From assembly GCF_002939785.1 (NCBI RefSeq), contig NZ_MDEC01000026.1:1-64000 (forward strand): DNA of 64,000 bases, given 5' to 3'. A program made the translations under genes and the position numbers. This stretch comes from Xanthomonas codiaei (GTDB lineage Bacteria; Pseudomonadota; Gammaproteobacteria; Xanthomonadales; Xanthomonadaceae). This document shows, piece after piece, positions 46,160 through 55,559 of the stretch (position 1 is the stretch's first letter; each line of letters begins with the position of its first letter). The notes beneath the pieces were generated by a model that was given only the letters and a program-made list of their open reading frames with translations, made no database searches and was not told the origin of the DNA.

Positions 46160-46483
46160 ATGCAAACGATTGCCTTCATGACGCCGGTCATCTTTCTGAA
46201 GCGCTTGATCCTGGTCGCCCTCGTTTGCGGCGTCACTCCCGTCCACGCCGCCAATCGCGGGCCGGAGAACTCCACCCTGCACATCGGCCTGCGCCTGCTC
46301 AGCGGCTGCGAACTGCGCACCACGCCGCCGCGCGCCAGCTGCTCGCGCGGCACGCCGATGGCGATCGCGCTGCCGGCGCGCAGCACCGACGCTCCGGCCA
46401 CCACCAGCAGCGGCCAGGACGCCAGCGCCCTGGCCGGGCCCGCGCCCAGCGGCGCGGCGCGCGTCACCACCATCGCGTTCTGA
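46160..46483 (+). CDS. Short secreted protein resembling a shortened SCPU subunit
   Basis: This frame has 107 residues from ATG 46160; ATG 46178 or GTG 46133 are alternatives. The signal peptide is FLKRLILVALVCGVTPVHA. The mature part opens like an SCPU domain (STLHIGLRLLSGCELRTTP, then a second Cys in ASCSRGTPMAIAL), skips the whole middle of the domain through a low-complexity Ala/Ser/Thr/Gly stretch, and ends VTTIAF like a last beta strand. Whether it is a working minor subunit, an anchor or a decayed pilin is unclear. It ends three bases before the second chaperone, so it was probably kept in the operon. Confidence 0.65.
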   Translation: MQTIAFMTPVIFLKRLILVALVCGVTPVHAANRGPENSTLHIGLRLLSGCELRTTPPRASCSRGTPMAIALPARSTDAPATTSSGQDASALAGPAPSGAARVTTIAF

Positions 46484-46485
46484 TC

Positions 46486-47196
46486 ATGGCCACCTCCTGC
46501 CCACGCCGGGCCTGGCTGGCCGCCGGCCTGATCGGGCTGACAAGCCTGGCCGGCACTGCCGCCGGCGCCGAGATCGCGATCGCCCCGACCACCGCGCACA
46601 TTCCCGCCGACAGCGATCAGGCTGCGGTCTGGCTGTACAACCAGGCCGCGCAACCCTGGCGTGCCGACGCCAAGCTGTACCGCTGGCGCCAGGATGGCGA
46701 ACGCGAACTGCTGGAGCCGGCCACCGGCGCCACCGTCAGCCCCGGCCAGTTCGAGATTCCCTCGCAGGGCCGCCAGTTGCTGCGGGTGATCCGCCTCGGC
46801 CCCAGCCCGGCGCACACCGAGGAGAGCTACCGGCTGGTGGTGACCCAGCACGCCGACGGCAGCGACACCGAGCTGCTGCGCTACTCCACGCCGGTGTTCG
46901 CCGCCCCCCGCGAGCCTGGCCAGACGCATCCGCTTCTGCAGGCGACGCTGTCCTCCCAGGGCACTCAGCGCACCCTGCGCGTGCACAATGCCGGCCTCAA
47001 TCACGCACGCCTGGCCGATCTGGCCTTCATCGATGCCGGCGGGAACCGCCGCAGCATCGGCAACGACCTGGCCGGCTACGTGCTGCCTGGCCAGACCCGG
47101 CAATGGGCGCTGCCGGCGAGCATCGCCACCGGCCCAGGCCGTTTCGTGGCACGCGTCAACAGCGAGACCGAAACCACGCTGACGCTGCAGCCCTGA
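46486..47196 (+). CDS. Second pilus chaperone, PapD/CsuC family
   Basis: This 236-residue periplasmic chaperone has a signal peptide (LAAGLIGLTSLAGTAAGA). Domain 1 shows AVWLYNQAAQPWRADAKLYRW and the strand QGRQLLRVIRLGPSPAHTEESYRLVV. Domain 2 shows LLQATLSSQGTQRTLRVHNAGLNHARLADLAF and GYVLPGQTRQWALP. It is clearly homologous to the first chaperone (same domain ends GYVLPGQT) but diverged. It begins three bases after the short subunit. A dedicated chaperone for that subunit or the tip is a reasonable guess. Confidence 0.92.
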   Translation: MATSCPRRAWLAAGLIGLTSLAGTAAGAEIAIAPTTAHIPADSDQAAVWLYNQAAQPWRADAKLYRWRQDGERELLEPATGATVSPGQFEIPSQGRQLLRVIRLGPSPAHTEESYRLVVTQHADGSDTELLRYSTPVFAAPREPGQTHPLLQATLSSQGTQRTLRVHNAGLNHARLADLAFIDAGGNRRSIGNDLAGYVLPGQTRQWALPASIATGPGRFVARVNSETETTLTLQP

Positions 47197-47228
47197 GCGT
47201 CGCCCCTGCCGGCCAACGCCAGCGTAGA

Positions 47229-47257
47229 TTGCAGGCAACCACCGGGGCGGATATACT
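47229..47257 (+). promoter_or_regulatory. Promoter of rpsB
   Basis: TTGCAG (47229-47234), 17 bases, then TATACT (47252-47257). A strong sigma-70 promoter 249 bases upstream of rpsB, directly after the pilus cluster. Confidence 0.82.
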
Positions 47258-47264
47258 CCGCCGG

Positions 47265-47505
47265 CTGTTTTGCGTCCCTGGCGCAGCGCGCCGTCCACGT
47301 CGGACGTCACCGACGAATCCACACCTGCTGCCGCCATCCGCGCCGGGGTGCCCTCACAAGGGGTTCGTCGCGGAGGCAACAGGGAAGCCCAACCCCGGAA
47401 TCTTGTGCGTTTTGATGCGAGTCCCTCGCAACAGCCTGCACATCCATGTGCGGACTTTTCAACAACAAGCCGCGCACGGCGATTCCGCTATCAGGAGTTA
47501 CTGCA
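47265..47505 (+). ncRNA. rpsB 5' leader, probable autoregulatory region
   Basis: The long leader includes two consecutive hairpins, TGCGAG-tcc-CTCGCA (47416-47430) and GCACAT-cc-ATGTGC (47438-47451), then the ribosome binding site AGGAG. In gammaproteobacteria the rpsB leader is known to bind S2 and repress rpsB-tsf translation. That this one does so is inferred from position and structure. Confidence 0.5.
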
Positions 47506-48309
<804 letters not shown>

Positions 48310-48320
48310 TCGGCATGCAA

Positions 48321-48348
48321 TGCGGCCGCACCATGCTGTGCGGCCGCA
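48321..48348 (+). terminator. rpsB-tsf intercistronic hairpin
   Basis: TGCGGCCGCAC/GTGCGGCCGCA forms a perfect 11-bp stem with a 6-base loop just after rpsB. There is no T-tract, so it is more likely an RNA stability element or partial attenuator that reduces tsf relative to rpsB. Confidence 0.6.
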
Positions 48349-48477
48349 GCCCCGGCGGGTCCATCGCGACCTGCCTTCCGGGCCACCAAAGACACCGTGG
48401 GGGCGGCCGGCACGCTGCACCGTCTCCTACTGGCGGAAACACCTCCGCCGCACGCATTCGTCCAATGAGGTAATCCC

Positions 48478-49356
48478 GTGGAAATCACTGCTTCCCTGGT
48501 CAAGGAACTGCGCGAGCGCACCGGCGCCGGCATGATGGAGTGCAAGAAGGCACTCGTCGAAAACGCTGGCGACATCGACGCCGCTGCCGAATGGCTGCGC
48601 AAGTCGGGCCTGGCCAAGGCCGACAAGAAGGCCGACCGCGTTGCCGCCGAAGGCCGCATCGCCACCGCGCAGGCCGGCGGCAAGGCCGTGCTGGTCGAGG
48701 TCAACTCCGAAACCGACTTCGTCGCCAAGGACGAGAACTTCCTGGCCTTCACCGAAGTCGTGGCCAATGCTGCGCTGAACTCGGACGCGGCCGATGCCGA
48801 AGCGCTCAAGAGCGTCAAGCTCGACAGCGGCGAGACCATCGAAGAGCGCCGCGCTGCGGTCATCGCCAAGGTCGGCGAGAACCTGCAGGTGCGTCGCCTG
48901 GTCCGTATCGACAGCGCCAACAACGTCGCCGCCTATGTGCACGGCGGCCGTATCGGCGTGCTGGTCGAGCTGAAGGGTGGCGACATCGAGCTGGCACGCG
49001 GCATCGCCATGCACATCGCCGCCATGAACCCGCCGCACGTCAAGGCCTCCGACGTCCCGGCCGAGTTCATCGCCAAGGAAAAGGAAATCGAGCTGGCCAA
49101 GATGTCCGAGAAGGACAAGGCCAAGCCGGCCGACATCCTGGAAAAGATCATCAGCGGCAAGATCAGCAAGATCGTCAACGAAGTCACCCTGTACGGCCAG
49201 CCGTACGTGCTCAACACCGACCAGACCGTCGAGCAGGCGGTCAAGGCCGCCGGCGCCGAGGTGATCGGCTTCCAGCGCCTGGCAGTCGGCGAAGGCATCG
49301 AGAAGGTGGTGGAAGACTACGCCGCCGAAGTGATGAAGCAGGCCGGCCTGGCCTGA
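48478..49356 (+). CDS. tsf: Translation elongation factor Ts
   Basis: This 292-residue guanine nucleotide exchange factor recycles EF-Tu. The N-terminal UBA-like domain [39 protein letters not shown] and the signature [15 protein letters not shown] are present. The start codon is GTG at 48478, with GAGGT upstream. It ends with a strong terminator 15 bases on, so the rpsB-tsf unit is closed before the GGDEF gene. Confidence 0.98.
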   Translation: MEITASLVKELRERTGAGMMECKKALVENAGDIDAAAEWLRKSGLAKADKKADRVAAEGRIATAQAGGKAVLVEVNSETDFVAKDENFLAFTEVVANAALNSDAADAEALKSVKLDSGETIEERRAAVIAKVGENLQVRRLVRIDSANNVAAYVHGGRIGVLVELKGGDIELARGIAMHIAAMNPPHVKASDVPAEFIAKEKEIELAKMSEKDKAKPADILEKIISGKISKIVNEVTLYGQPYVLNTDQTVEQAVKAAGAEVIGFQRLAVGEGIEKVVEDYAAEVMKQAGLA

Positions 49357-49370
49357 GTCCGGTCACGCTG

Positions 49371-49402
49371 AAAAAAGCCGCGGCATGCCGCGGCTTTTTT
49401 TT
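49371..49402 (+). terminator. Intrinsic terminator of rpsB-tsf
   Basis: A 30-base perfect palindrome made of six A, GCCGCGGCATGCCGCGGC and six T, with two further T. It starts 15 bases after the tsf stop. Confidence 0.95.
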
Positions 49403-49632
49403 GCCTGCCGCAGGCCCACACCCGGCGACGACGCCTTGCCGGTCTGCGCCCAGCCCGGCGCCGGCGGCCGGCCGCGGCGCTACAGATGCGCCTGCCGGTG
49501 CCGCTACTTCCAGATGCCGACCAGGCTCTCAGCACCTGCGCGCATGCACTGCCGCGCGGCGATTGCGGGGGCATGGCGCGCCCTACTTACCGAACGCAGC
49601 TGTATGCTTGCGATCACCGTCGGCGATGACTC

Positions 49633-51156
49633 ATGCAACCAGATCTTCAGGCCGCCCTGCACTACTGCCATAACCTGCCCTCGCCGCCCGGCGTGGCGCT
49701 GCGCATCATCGCGCTGGCGCAGGACCCGGACGTGGACATGACCACCACGGCCAAGGTCATCGGCATGGACATGGCGCTGAGCGCGCGTATGCTGCGTGTG
49801 GCCAATTCGCCGCTGTACGCGAGCCGGCGCCGCGTGGACAACCTGGGCCAGGCGCTGACCATGCTCGGCCTCAACGCCACCTTGAGCCTGGCACTGGGAT
49901 TTTCGATGGTGCATGGCGTGCGCAGCACCTTTACCGCGCACCCCCTGCACGAGCGCATCTGGCGACGCGCCGGGCTGTGTGCGCTGGCCAGCCGCATCCT
50001 GGGCCAGGCCTATGGCATCCGCAAACCCGAGGAACTGATGCTGGCCGGCCTGCTGCAGGACATCGGCAAGCTGGCGCTGCTGCAGGGCGCACCCGAGCTG
50101 TACGCGCCGCTGCTGGAACAGGCGCCGGATAATGCCTCGCTGCTGGACGCAGAACGCGAGCACCTGGGCGCCACCCATGCCGAGGTCGGCGCCTGGCTGG
50201 CGCATCAGTGGCAGCTGCCGCCGTACCTGCAGAATGCGATCGCCCAGAGCGAGGAGGAGCCCGTCAGCCTGGAGCCTTTCATGGCCTGCGTGGCGCTGTC
50301 CGGCCGGCTGGCCGATATCTGGCTGTCGGCAAGCGCGGTCGCCGCCACCGAGCACGCGCAGCGGCAGGCGCAGGACGTGCTGGAACTGGACGCCGAACGC
50401 TTCGAGAAGGTGATCGAACGCATCGCCGAATCGCTGCCCGAGCTGGAAGCGCTGTTCGACATCCGCGTGCCGCAACCCGAGCACATCCAGATGATCTTCG
50501 AGCAGGCGCGCGAGCTGGCCATGCTGCGCAGCCTGCGCGAATTGCAGGACGTGGCCGAAGCGCGCCGGCATGCCGACGAATCGGAGAACCGCATGCGCCA
50601 TCTGGCCGAACAGGCCAGCCGCGATGCACTCACCGGCGTGTTCAACCGGCACCAGTTGGGCACCGCACTCACGCATGAATTCGAACTGGCTTCGCGGCAG
50701 GGCTGGCCGTTGTCGATCGCCTTCATCGACCTGGACGATTTCAAGCGCGTCAACGACGCGCACGGCCACCTGGTCGGCGACGAAGTCTTGCGCAATTTCG
50801 CGCAGACGCTGCAACGCATGGTGCGCACCAGCGATCTGGTGGCGCGGTATGGCGGCGAAGAATTCCTGGTGCTCCTGCCCAACACGCCGGCCGATGCGGC
50901 CTTGATGGTGATCGAGCGCATCCTGGCCGAAACCGCACGCACGCCGATGGCGCAGCTGCAGGGTGGCCCCTTGCACATCACCTTTTCGGCGGGCCTGGCC
51001 ACGCACGGCGGCGTCGAGCGCCAGTTCGACAGCATCGACCACTTGCTACAGGCCGCCGACAGCACGCTGTACCGCTCCAAGCATCGCGGCCGCAACCGCG
51101 TGACCGCCTACGATGCGACCGATGTGCCGACGCCGCCGAACCCGCGCGCGCACTGA
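49633..51156 (+). CDS. HDOD-GGDEF protein, probable diguanylate cyclase
   Basis: The protein has 507 residues. Residues 10-215 are an HDOD domain (SPPGVALRIIALAQDPDVDMTTTAKVIGMDMALSARMLRVANSPLY); its HD position reads LQDIGK, so no phosphohydrolase activity is expected. A coiled helix (about 290-335) leads to a GGDEF domain with DALTGVFNRHQL, FIDLDDFKRVND and the intact active site GGEEF at residues 407-411. An RxxD inhibitory site (RTSD) lies five residues before it. It should make cyclic di-GMP under control of the HDOD domain. It sits between tsf and pyrH, genes that are adjacent in E. coli. Confidence 0.93.
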   Translation: MQPDLQAALHYCHNLPSPPGVALRIIALAQDPDVDMTTTAKVIGMDMALSARMLRVANSPLYASRRRVDNLGQALTMLGLNATLSLALGFSMVHGVRSTFTAHPLHERIWRRAGLCALASRILGQAYGIRKPEELMLAGLLQDIGKLALLQGAPELYAPLLEQAPDNASLLDAEREHLGATHAEVGAWLAHQWQLPPYLQNAIAQSEEEPVSLEPFMACVALSGRLADIWLSASAVAATEHAQRQAQDVLELDAERFEKVIERIAESLPELEALFDIRVPQPEHIQMIFEQARELAMLRSLRELQDVAEARRHADESENRMRHLAEQASRDALTGVFNRHQLGTALTHEFELASRQGWPLSIAFIDLDDFKRVNDAHGHLVGDEVLRNFAQTLQRMVRTSDLVARYGGEEFLVLLPNTPADAALMVIERILAETARTPMAQLQGGPLHITFSAGLATHGGVERQFDSIDHLLQAADSTLYRSKHRGRNRVTAYDATDVPTPPNPRAH

Positions 51157-51262
51157 GCCAGGCATCACACCGAGGCCAAGAAAGGAATTTTTACCACGCC
51201 CGGTGGCGGGCTTCCGCTAGAATTGCCGGCGTTTGCCGTCCCCCACCCCCGAGGCCTCCCCC

Positions 51263-51985
51263 ATGTCCGAACTTTCCTATCGCCGCATTCTTCTCAAACT
51301 TTCCGGGGAGGCGCTGATGGGAGACGGGGATTACGGCATCGATCCCAAGGTCATCAATCGCCTCGCCCTGGAGGTGATCGAGGCCCAGCAGGCAGGCGCG
51401 CAGGTGGCCCTGGTCATCGGTGGCGGCAACATCTTCCGCGGCGCCGGCCTGGCTGCCAGCGGCATGGACCGGGTCACCGGCGACCACATGGGCATGCTGG
51501 CCACGGTGATCAATGCGCTGGCGATGCAGGATGCGCTGGAAAAGCTCGGCGCCAAGGTGCGCGTGATGAGCGCGATCAAGATCAACGATGTCTGCGAGGA
51601 CTTCATCCGCCGCCGCGCCATGCGCCATCTGGAAAAGGGCCGCATCGCGATCTTCGCCGCCGGCACCGGCAATCCGTTCTTCACCACCGATTCGGGCGCC
51701 GCGCTGCGTGCGATCGAGATCGGTGCCGACCTGCTGCTGAAGGCGACCAAGGTCGATGGCGTATACGACAAGGACCCCAAGAAGCACAGCGACGCGGTGC
51801 GCTACGACAGCCTGACCTACGACGAGGTCATCCTGCAGGGCCTGGAAGTGATGGATACCGCCGCGTTCGCGCTGGCACGCGACAGCGACCTGCCGCTGCG
51901 CATCTTCGGCATGAGCGAGCCCGGCGTGCTGCTGCGCATCCTGCGCGGCGAGCAGATCGGCACGCTGGTGCAGGGCCGCAGCTGA
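51263..51985 (+). CDS. pyrH: UMP kinase
   Basis: This 240-residue hexameric kinase converts UMP to UDP, with feedback from UTP and activation by GTP. It has the amino acid kinase fold: [30 protein letters not shown], the UMP-binding [20 protein letters not shown] and [15 protein letters not shown] 51263 has GAGG eight bases upstream. It is followed by a 194-base gap that begins with a GGGATTCGGGA-type repeat before frr. Confidence 0.98.
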   Translation: MSELSYRRILLKLSGEALMGDGDYGIDPKVINRLALEVIEAQQAGAQVALVIGGGNIFRGAGLAASGMDRVTGDHMGMLATVINALAMQDALEKLGAKVRVMSAIKINDVCEDFIRRRAMRHLEKGRIAIFAAGTGNPFFTTDSGAALRAIEIGADLLLKATKVDGVYDKDPKKHSDAVRYDSLTYDEVILQGLEVMDTAAFALARDSDLPLRIFGMSEPGVLLRILRGEQIGTLVQGRS

Positions 51986-51986
51986 G

Positions 51987-52019
51987 GTTCGGGATTCGGG
52001 AGTCGGGATTGGGGAATCG
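51987..52019 (+). repeat. GGGATTCGGGA-type short repeat
   Basis: TTCGGGATTCGGGAGTCGGG followed by ATTGGGGAATCG directly after pyrH. The same degenerate heptamer repeat appears at 62096, 62171, 63357 and 63432 in this window and, from memory, is scattered widely in Xanthomonas genomes. Confidence 0.8.
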
Positions 52020-52142
52020 CAAAGGCGCAGTGCCGCAGGCTGCACGGAACCCTCCAACCCAATCCCGGCGCGAAGACGGGCGGCAGGTGAACCGGCTGGG
52101 CGGGTCCTGACGACCCGCGAGTCGTGAAACCCCAGTCCCGGC

Positions 52143-52148
52143 TATAAT
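52143..52148 (+). promoter_or_regulatory. -10 element of frr promoter
   Basis: A perfect TATAAT 32 bases before the frr start. No good -35 lies at 16-18 bases upstream, so strength is uncertain. Confidence 0.6.
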
Positions 52149-52179
52149 CTCCGGATTCAGCTCCACACGGATTCCGGCG

Positions 52180-52737
52180 ATGCTCACCCAGATCAAACAA
52201 GACGCGCAGACGCGCATGACCAAGAGCATCGATGCTCTGCGCCATTCCCTGACCACCATTCGCACCGGCCGTGCGTCGCCAGCGCTGCTGGATGGCATCA
52301 AGGTCAAGGCCTACGGTGCCGACACCCCCCTCAACCAAGTCGCCAGCATCAGCGTCTCCGAAGGCCGCTCGCTGGTCATCAGCCTGTTCGACAAGAACAT
52401 GATCAAGGACGTGGAAAAAGCCATCTACGCCTCCGACCTGGGCCTGACCCCGACCGTGGTCGGCACCGTGATCCGCCTCAACCTGCCGCCGCTGACCGAG
52501 GAGCGCCGCAAGGAGCTCAGCAAGGCCGTGCACGGCGAAGGCGAAGACACCAAGGTGGCCATCCGCAACATCCGTCGCGATGCCAACCAGCAGGTCAAGG
52601 ATCTGCTCAAGGACAAGGCGGCCACCGAGGACGAGGCGCGCAGCGCCGAAGACGACATCCAGAAGCTCACCGACAAGGCCATCAAGGACGTGGATGAGGT
52701 CGTCAAGGGCAAGGAACAGGAATTGATGACGGTCTGA
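52180..52737 (+). CDS. frr: Ribosome recycling factor
   Basis: This 185-residue protein works with EF-G to split post-termination ribosomes. The family core is intact: [56 protein letters not shown] and the C-terminal helix [17 protein letters not shown]. Length equals the E. coli protein. Starts at ATG 52180, 32 bases from a TATAAT. uppS follows within two bases, so frr, uppS and cdsA form one transcript. Confidence 0.98.
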   Translation: MLTQIKQDAQTRMTKSIDALRHSLTTIRTGRASPALLDGIKVKAYGADTPLNQVASISVSEGRSLVISLFDKNMIKDVEKAIYASDLGLTPTVVGTVIRLNLPPLTEERRKELSKAVHGEGEDTKVAIRNIRRDANQQVKDLLKDKAATEDEARSAEDDIQKLTDKAIKDVDEVVKGKEQELMTV

Positions 52738-52739
52738 TC

Positions 52740-53516
52740 GTGGCAGTGCCTGCCATGCATCCAGTCCCTCCCGCCGATGCGGTCCCGCGCCATATCGCCA
52801 TCATCATGGATGGCAATGGGCGTTGGGCGCAGCGTCGGCGCCGTCCGCGCATGATCGGCCATCGCGCCGGCGCGCGGGCGGTCAATCGCACCATCGATTT
52901 CTGCCTGGAAAAAGGCGTCGGCGCGCTGACCCTGTTCGCGTTCTCCAGCGAAAACTGGGGCCGTCCGCAGGAAGAAGTGGATGCGCTGATGAAGCTGTTC
53001 CTGCATGCGCTGGACCGCGAGGTCGACGAGCTGCAGCGGCGCGGCGTGCAGGTGCGTTTCATCGGCGAGCGCAGCCGGTTTGCCGCTGCGCTGCGCGATC
53101 GCATGGCCGCGGCCGAGCTCGCCACCGCGGCCAATACGCGGCTGGTGCTGAGCATCGCGGCCAGTTACGGCGGCCGTCAGGACATCGCGCAGGCCGCGCG
53201 TGCGCTGGCCGAGGAGGTCGCCGCCGGTCGCCTGCAGCCGCAGCAGATCGACGAAGCCCTGCTCGCCAGCCGGGTGGCCCTGGCCGACCTGCCGGCGCCG
53301 GACCTGTTCATCCGCACCGGTGGCGATACGCGCATCAGCAATTTCCTGCTGTGGCAGCTGGCCTACACCGAGCTGTGGTTCACCGAGACCCTGTGGCCGG
53401 AGTTCGACGCCGGCGTGCTGCAGCAGGCGCTGGACGATTATGCCGGACGCGAGCGTCGCTTCGGCCTGACCAGCGCCCAGATCGCCGACAAGGCGACGGA
53501 GATGTCCTCCGCATGA
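52740..53516 (+). CDS. uppS: Undecaprenyl diphosphate synthase
   Basis: This 258-residue cis-prenyltransferase makes the C55 carrier for peptidoglycan and O-antigen. The catalytic Asp24 is in IAIIMDGNGRWAQRR. The other signatures are FAFSSENWGRP and the C-terminal PAPDLFIRTGGDTRISNFLLWQLAYTELWFTETLWPEF. The GTG at 52740 is used; ATG 52755 would also begin before the conserved core. The TGA overlaps the cdsA ATG by four bases. Confidence 0.97.
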   Translation: MAVPAMHPVPPADAVPRHIAIIMDGNGRWAQRRRRPRMIGHRAGARAVNRTIDFCLEKGVGALTLFAFSSENWGRPQEEVDALMKLFLHALDREVDELQRRGVQVRFIGERSRFAAALRDRMAAAELATAANTRLVLSIAASYGGRQDIAQAARALAEEVAAGRLQPQQIDEALLASRVALADLPAPDLFIRTGGDTRISNFLLWQLAYTELWFTETLWPEFDAGVLQQALDDYAGRERRFGLTSAQIADKATEMSSA

Positions 53517-54340
53517 CCAAGACCCGCGTGATTGCCGCGCTGATCATGGCGCCGCTCGCCATCTGCGCGATCGTGCTGCTGCCTACCCAGTGGCTGGCGG
53601 CGCTGGCGGCGATCCTGTTCCTCACCGGCCTGTGGGAGTGGCTCAAGCTCTCCGGTATCGACGACAGCCTGCCGCGCACCGTGCTGCTGATGCTCAACCT
53701 GCTGCTGATGGTGCTGATGGTGTGGGCCTCGGCCGGCTCCATGGTGCTGTTCCAGATCGCTGCGCTGGTCGGGGTGGCGTGGTGGGGGCTGGCGCTGCTG
53801 TGGCTGCGCTTTTTCACCTTCGGCGCCGATCACGGCAACGGCCAGGCGCGCGCGCTCAAGCTTGCGGCCGGCAGCCTCGCGGTCCTGCCGGCCTGGGCCG
53901 CGCTGGTGTTGCTGCATGCCAACCCGGACAAGGGCAACCTGTGGCTGCTGACCGCGCTGACCATGGTATGGGCGGCTGACTCGGGCGCGTATTTTGCCGG
54001 GCGCGCGTTCGGCAAGCACAAGCTGGCACCGCGGATCAGCCCCAACAAGACCATCGAAGGCCTGGTCGGCGGCATGGTCGCCGGTATCGCAGTGGCCTGC
54101 GCCTTCGGCTGGCTGGCCGGGCTGACCGTGGCACACGTGCCTCAGCTGGTGCTGGCGACGGCAGTGGCGGTGCTGGCCTCGGTGCTCGGCGACCTGTTCG
54201 AAAGCCTGCTCAAGCGGCATGCCGGCGCCAAGGACTCCGGGGCGGTGATCCCCGGCCACGGCGGCGTGCTGGATCGTATCGATGGCGTGCTCGCCGCCCT
54301 GCCGGTATTCGCGCTCGGCAAGGAAATTCTCGGATTCTAG
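53513..54340 (+). CDS. cdsA: Phosphatidate cytidylyltransferase
   Basis: This 275-residue inner membrane enzyme makes CDP-diacylglycerol from CTP and phosphatidic acid. About eight hydrophobic helices are visible. The family signature is exact near the C-terminus: [20 protein letters not shown], continuing GVLDRID, with the metal-binding Asp residues. Translation is coupled to uppS by a four-base overlap, and dxr begins two bases after the stop. Confidence 0.97.
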   Translation: MTKTRVIAALIMAPLAICAIVLLPTQWLAALAAILFLTGLWEWLKLSGIDDSLPRTVLLMLNLLLMVLMVWASAGSMVLFQIAALVGVAWWGLALLWLRFFTFGADHGNGQARALKLAAGSLAVLPAWAALVLLHANPDKGNLWLLTALTMVWAADSGAYFAGRAFGKHKLAPRISPNKTIEGLVGGMVAGIAVACAFGWLAGLTVAHVPQLVLATAVAVLASVLGDLFESLLKRHAGAKDSGAVIPGHGGVLDRIDGVLAALPVFALGKEILGF

Positions 54341-54342
54341 GC

Positions 54343-55533
54343 ATGGCTGGTCCTTCTCTCCGTCAGGTTGCCGTGTTCGGCGCCACCGGCTCGATCGGCG
54401 CATCGGCGCTGGATGTGATCGCACGCCACCCGGAGCGACTGCGCGCCAGCGTGCTGTCGGCCGGCAGCAAGGTCGATGAGCTGCTGGCGCTGTGCGCCAT
54501 CCACCGGCCCGCGCATGCGGTGATCGCCGACCAAGCGCTGTATCCGGCGCTGCGCGACGGCCTGCGTGCCGCCGGCCTGGGCACCCAGGCACACGCCGGC
54601 ACCGACGCGCTGGACGCACTGGCCGGCAGCGATGCCTGCGATACGGTGGTGGCCGCGATCGTGGGTGCCGCCGGCCTGCCCTCCACCCTGGCCGCCGCGC
54701 GCGCCGGCAAGCGCCTGCTGCTGGCCAACAAGGAATCGCTGGTGCTGGCCGGCGAACTGCTGACCCGCACCGCCACCGCCGCGGGTGCGGACATCATTCC
54801 GATCGACAGCGAGCACAGCGCCATCTTCCAGTGCCTGCGCTCCTGCGACGCCAGCGGCGGCGTGCGCCGGGTGATCCTGACCGCCTCCGGCGGCCCGTTC
54901 CGCGGCTGGGACCGCGCGGCGCTGTCGGCCGTGACGCCCGCACAGGCGGTGGCGCATCCCAAGTGGTCGATGGGGCCGAAGATTTCGGTGGATTCGGCGA
55001 CCCTGATGAACAAGGGCCTGGAAGTCATCGAGGCGCATCACCTGTTCGGCCTGCCCGGCGACCGGATCGATGTGCTGGTGCACCCGCAAAGTCTGGTGCA
55101 TTCGCTGGTCGAATTCGTCGACGGCTCCACCCTGGCCCAGCTCGGCCTGCCGGACATGCGCACGACCCTGGCGGTCGGCCTGGCCTGGCCGGAGCGGGTC
55201 GACTCGGGGGTGGCGGGGCTGGATCTGTTGCAACAGGGCCGGCTGGATTTCGAGGCGCCCGACACCGCTGCGTTTCCCTGCCTGGGCCTGGCCTGGGCCG
55301 CGCTGCGCGCCGGCGGCACCGCCCCGGCCACCCTGAACGCAGCCAACGAAGTGGCCGTTTCAGCGTTTCTTCAGGGCCAAATAGGTTTCCTAGCCATCCC
55401 TGCGTTGGTCGAACACACGTTGACAACGCTCCCGCGGCACAATGCCGACACCCTCGACAGCCTGCTTTTTGCCGACGCGCAAGCCCGGCAAATCGCCGAA
55501 CGCGCCCTTCCCCACTACGCCCTTCATGCCTGA
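54343..55533 (+). CDS. dxr: 1-deoxy-D-xylulose 5-phosphate reductoisomerase
   Basis: This 396-residue enzyme performs the first committed step of the MEP isoprenoid pathway using NADPH. The nucleotide-binding [18 protein letters not shown] is at the N-terminus. The active-site region [15 protein letters not shown], with the metal ligands in [14 protein letters not shown], and the flexible loop [31 protein letters not shown] are complete. In E. coli it precedes uppS; here it follows cdsA. It supplies precursors for the UppS product made two genes upstream. Confidence 0.98.
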   Translation: MAGPSLRQVAVFGATGSIGASALDVIARHPERLRASVLSAGSKVDELLALCAIHRPAHAVIADQALYPALRDGLRAAGLGTQAHAGTDALDALAGSDACDTVVAAIVGAAGLPSTLAAARAGKRLLLANKESLVLAGELLTRTATAAGADIIPIDSEHSAIFQCLRSCDASGGVRRVILTASGGPFRGWDRAALSAVTPAQAVAHPKWSMGPKISVDSATLMNKGLEVIEAHHLFGLPGDRIDVLVHPQSLVHSLVEFVDGSTLAQLGLPDMRTTLAVGLAWPERVDSGVAGLDLLQQGRLDFEAPDTAAFPCLGLAWAALRAGGTAPATLNAANEVAVSAFLQGQIGFLAIPALVEHTLTTLPRHNADTLDSLLFADAQARQIAERALPHYALHA

Positions 55534-55559
55534 TCGATTCACGCAACCGAGTTGCATCC

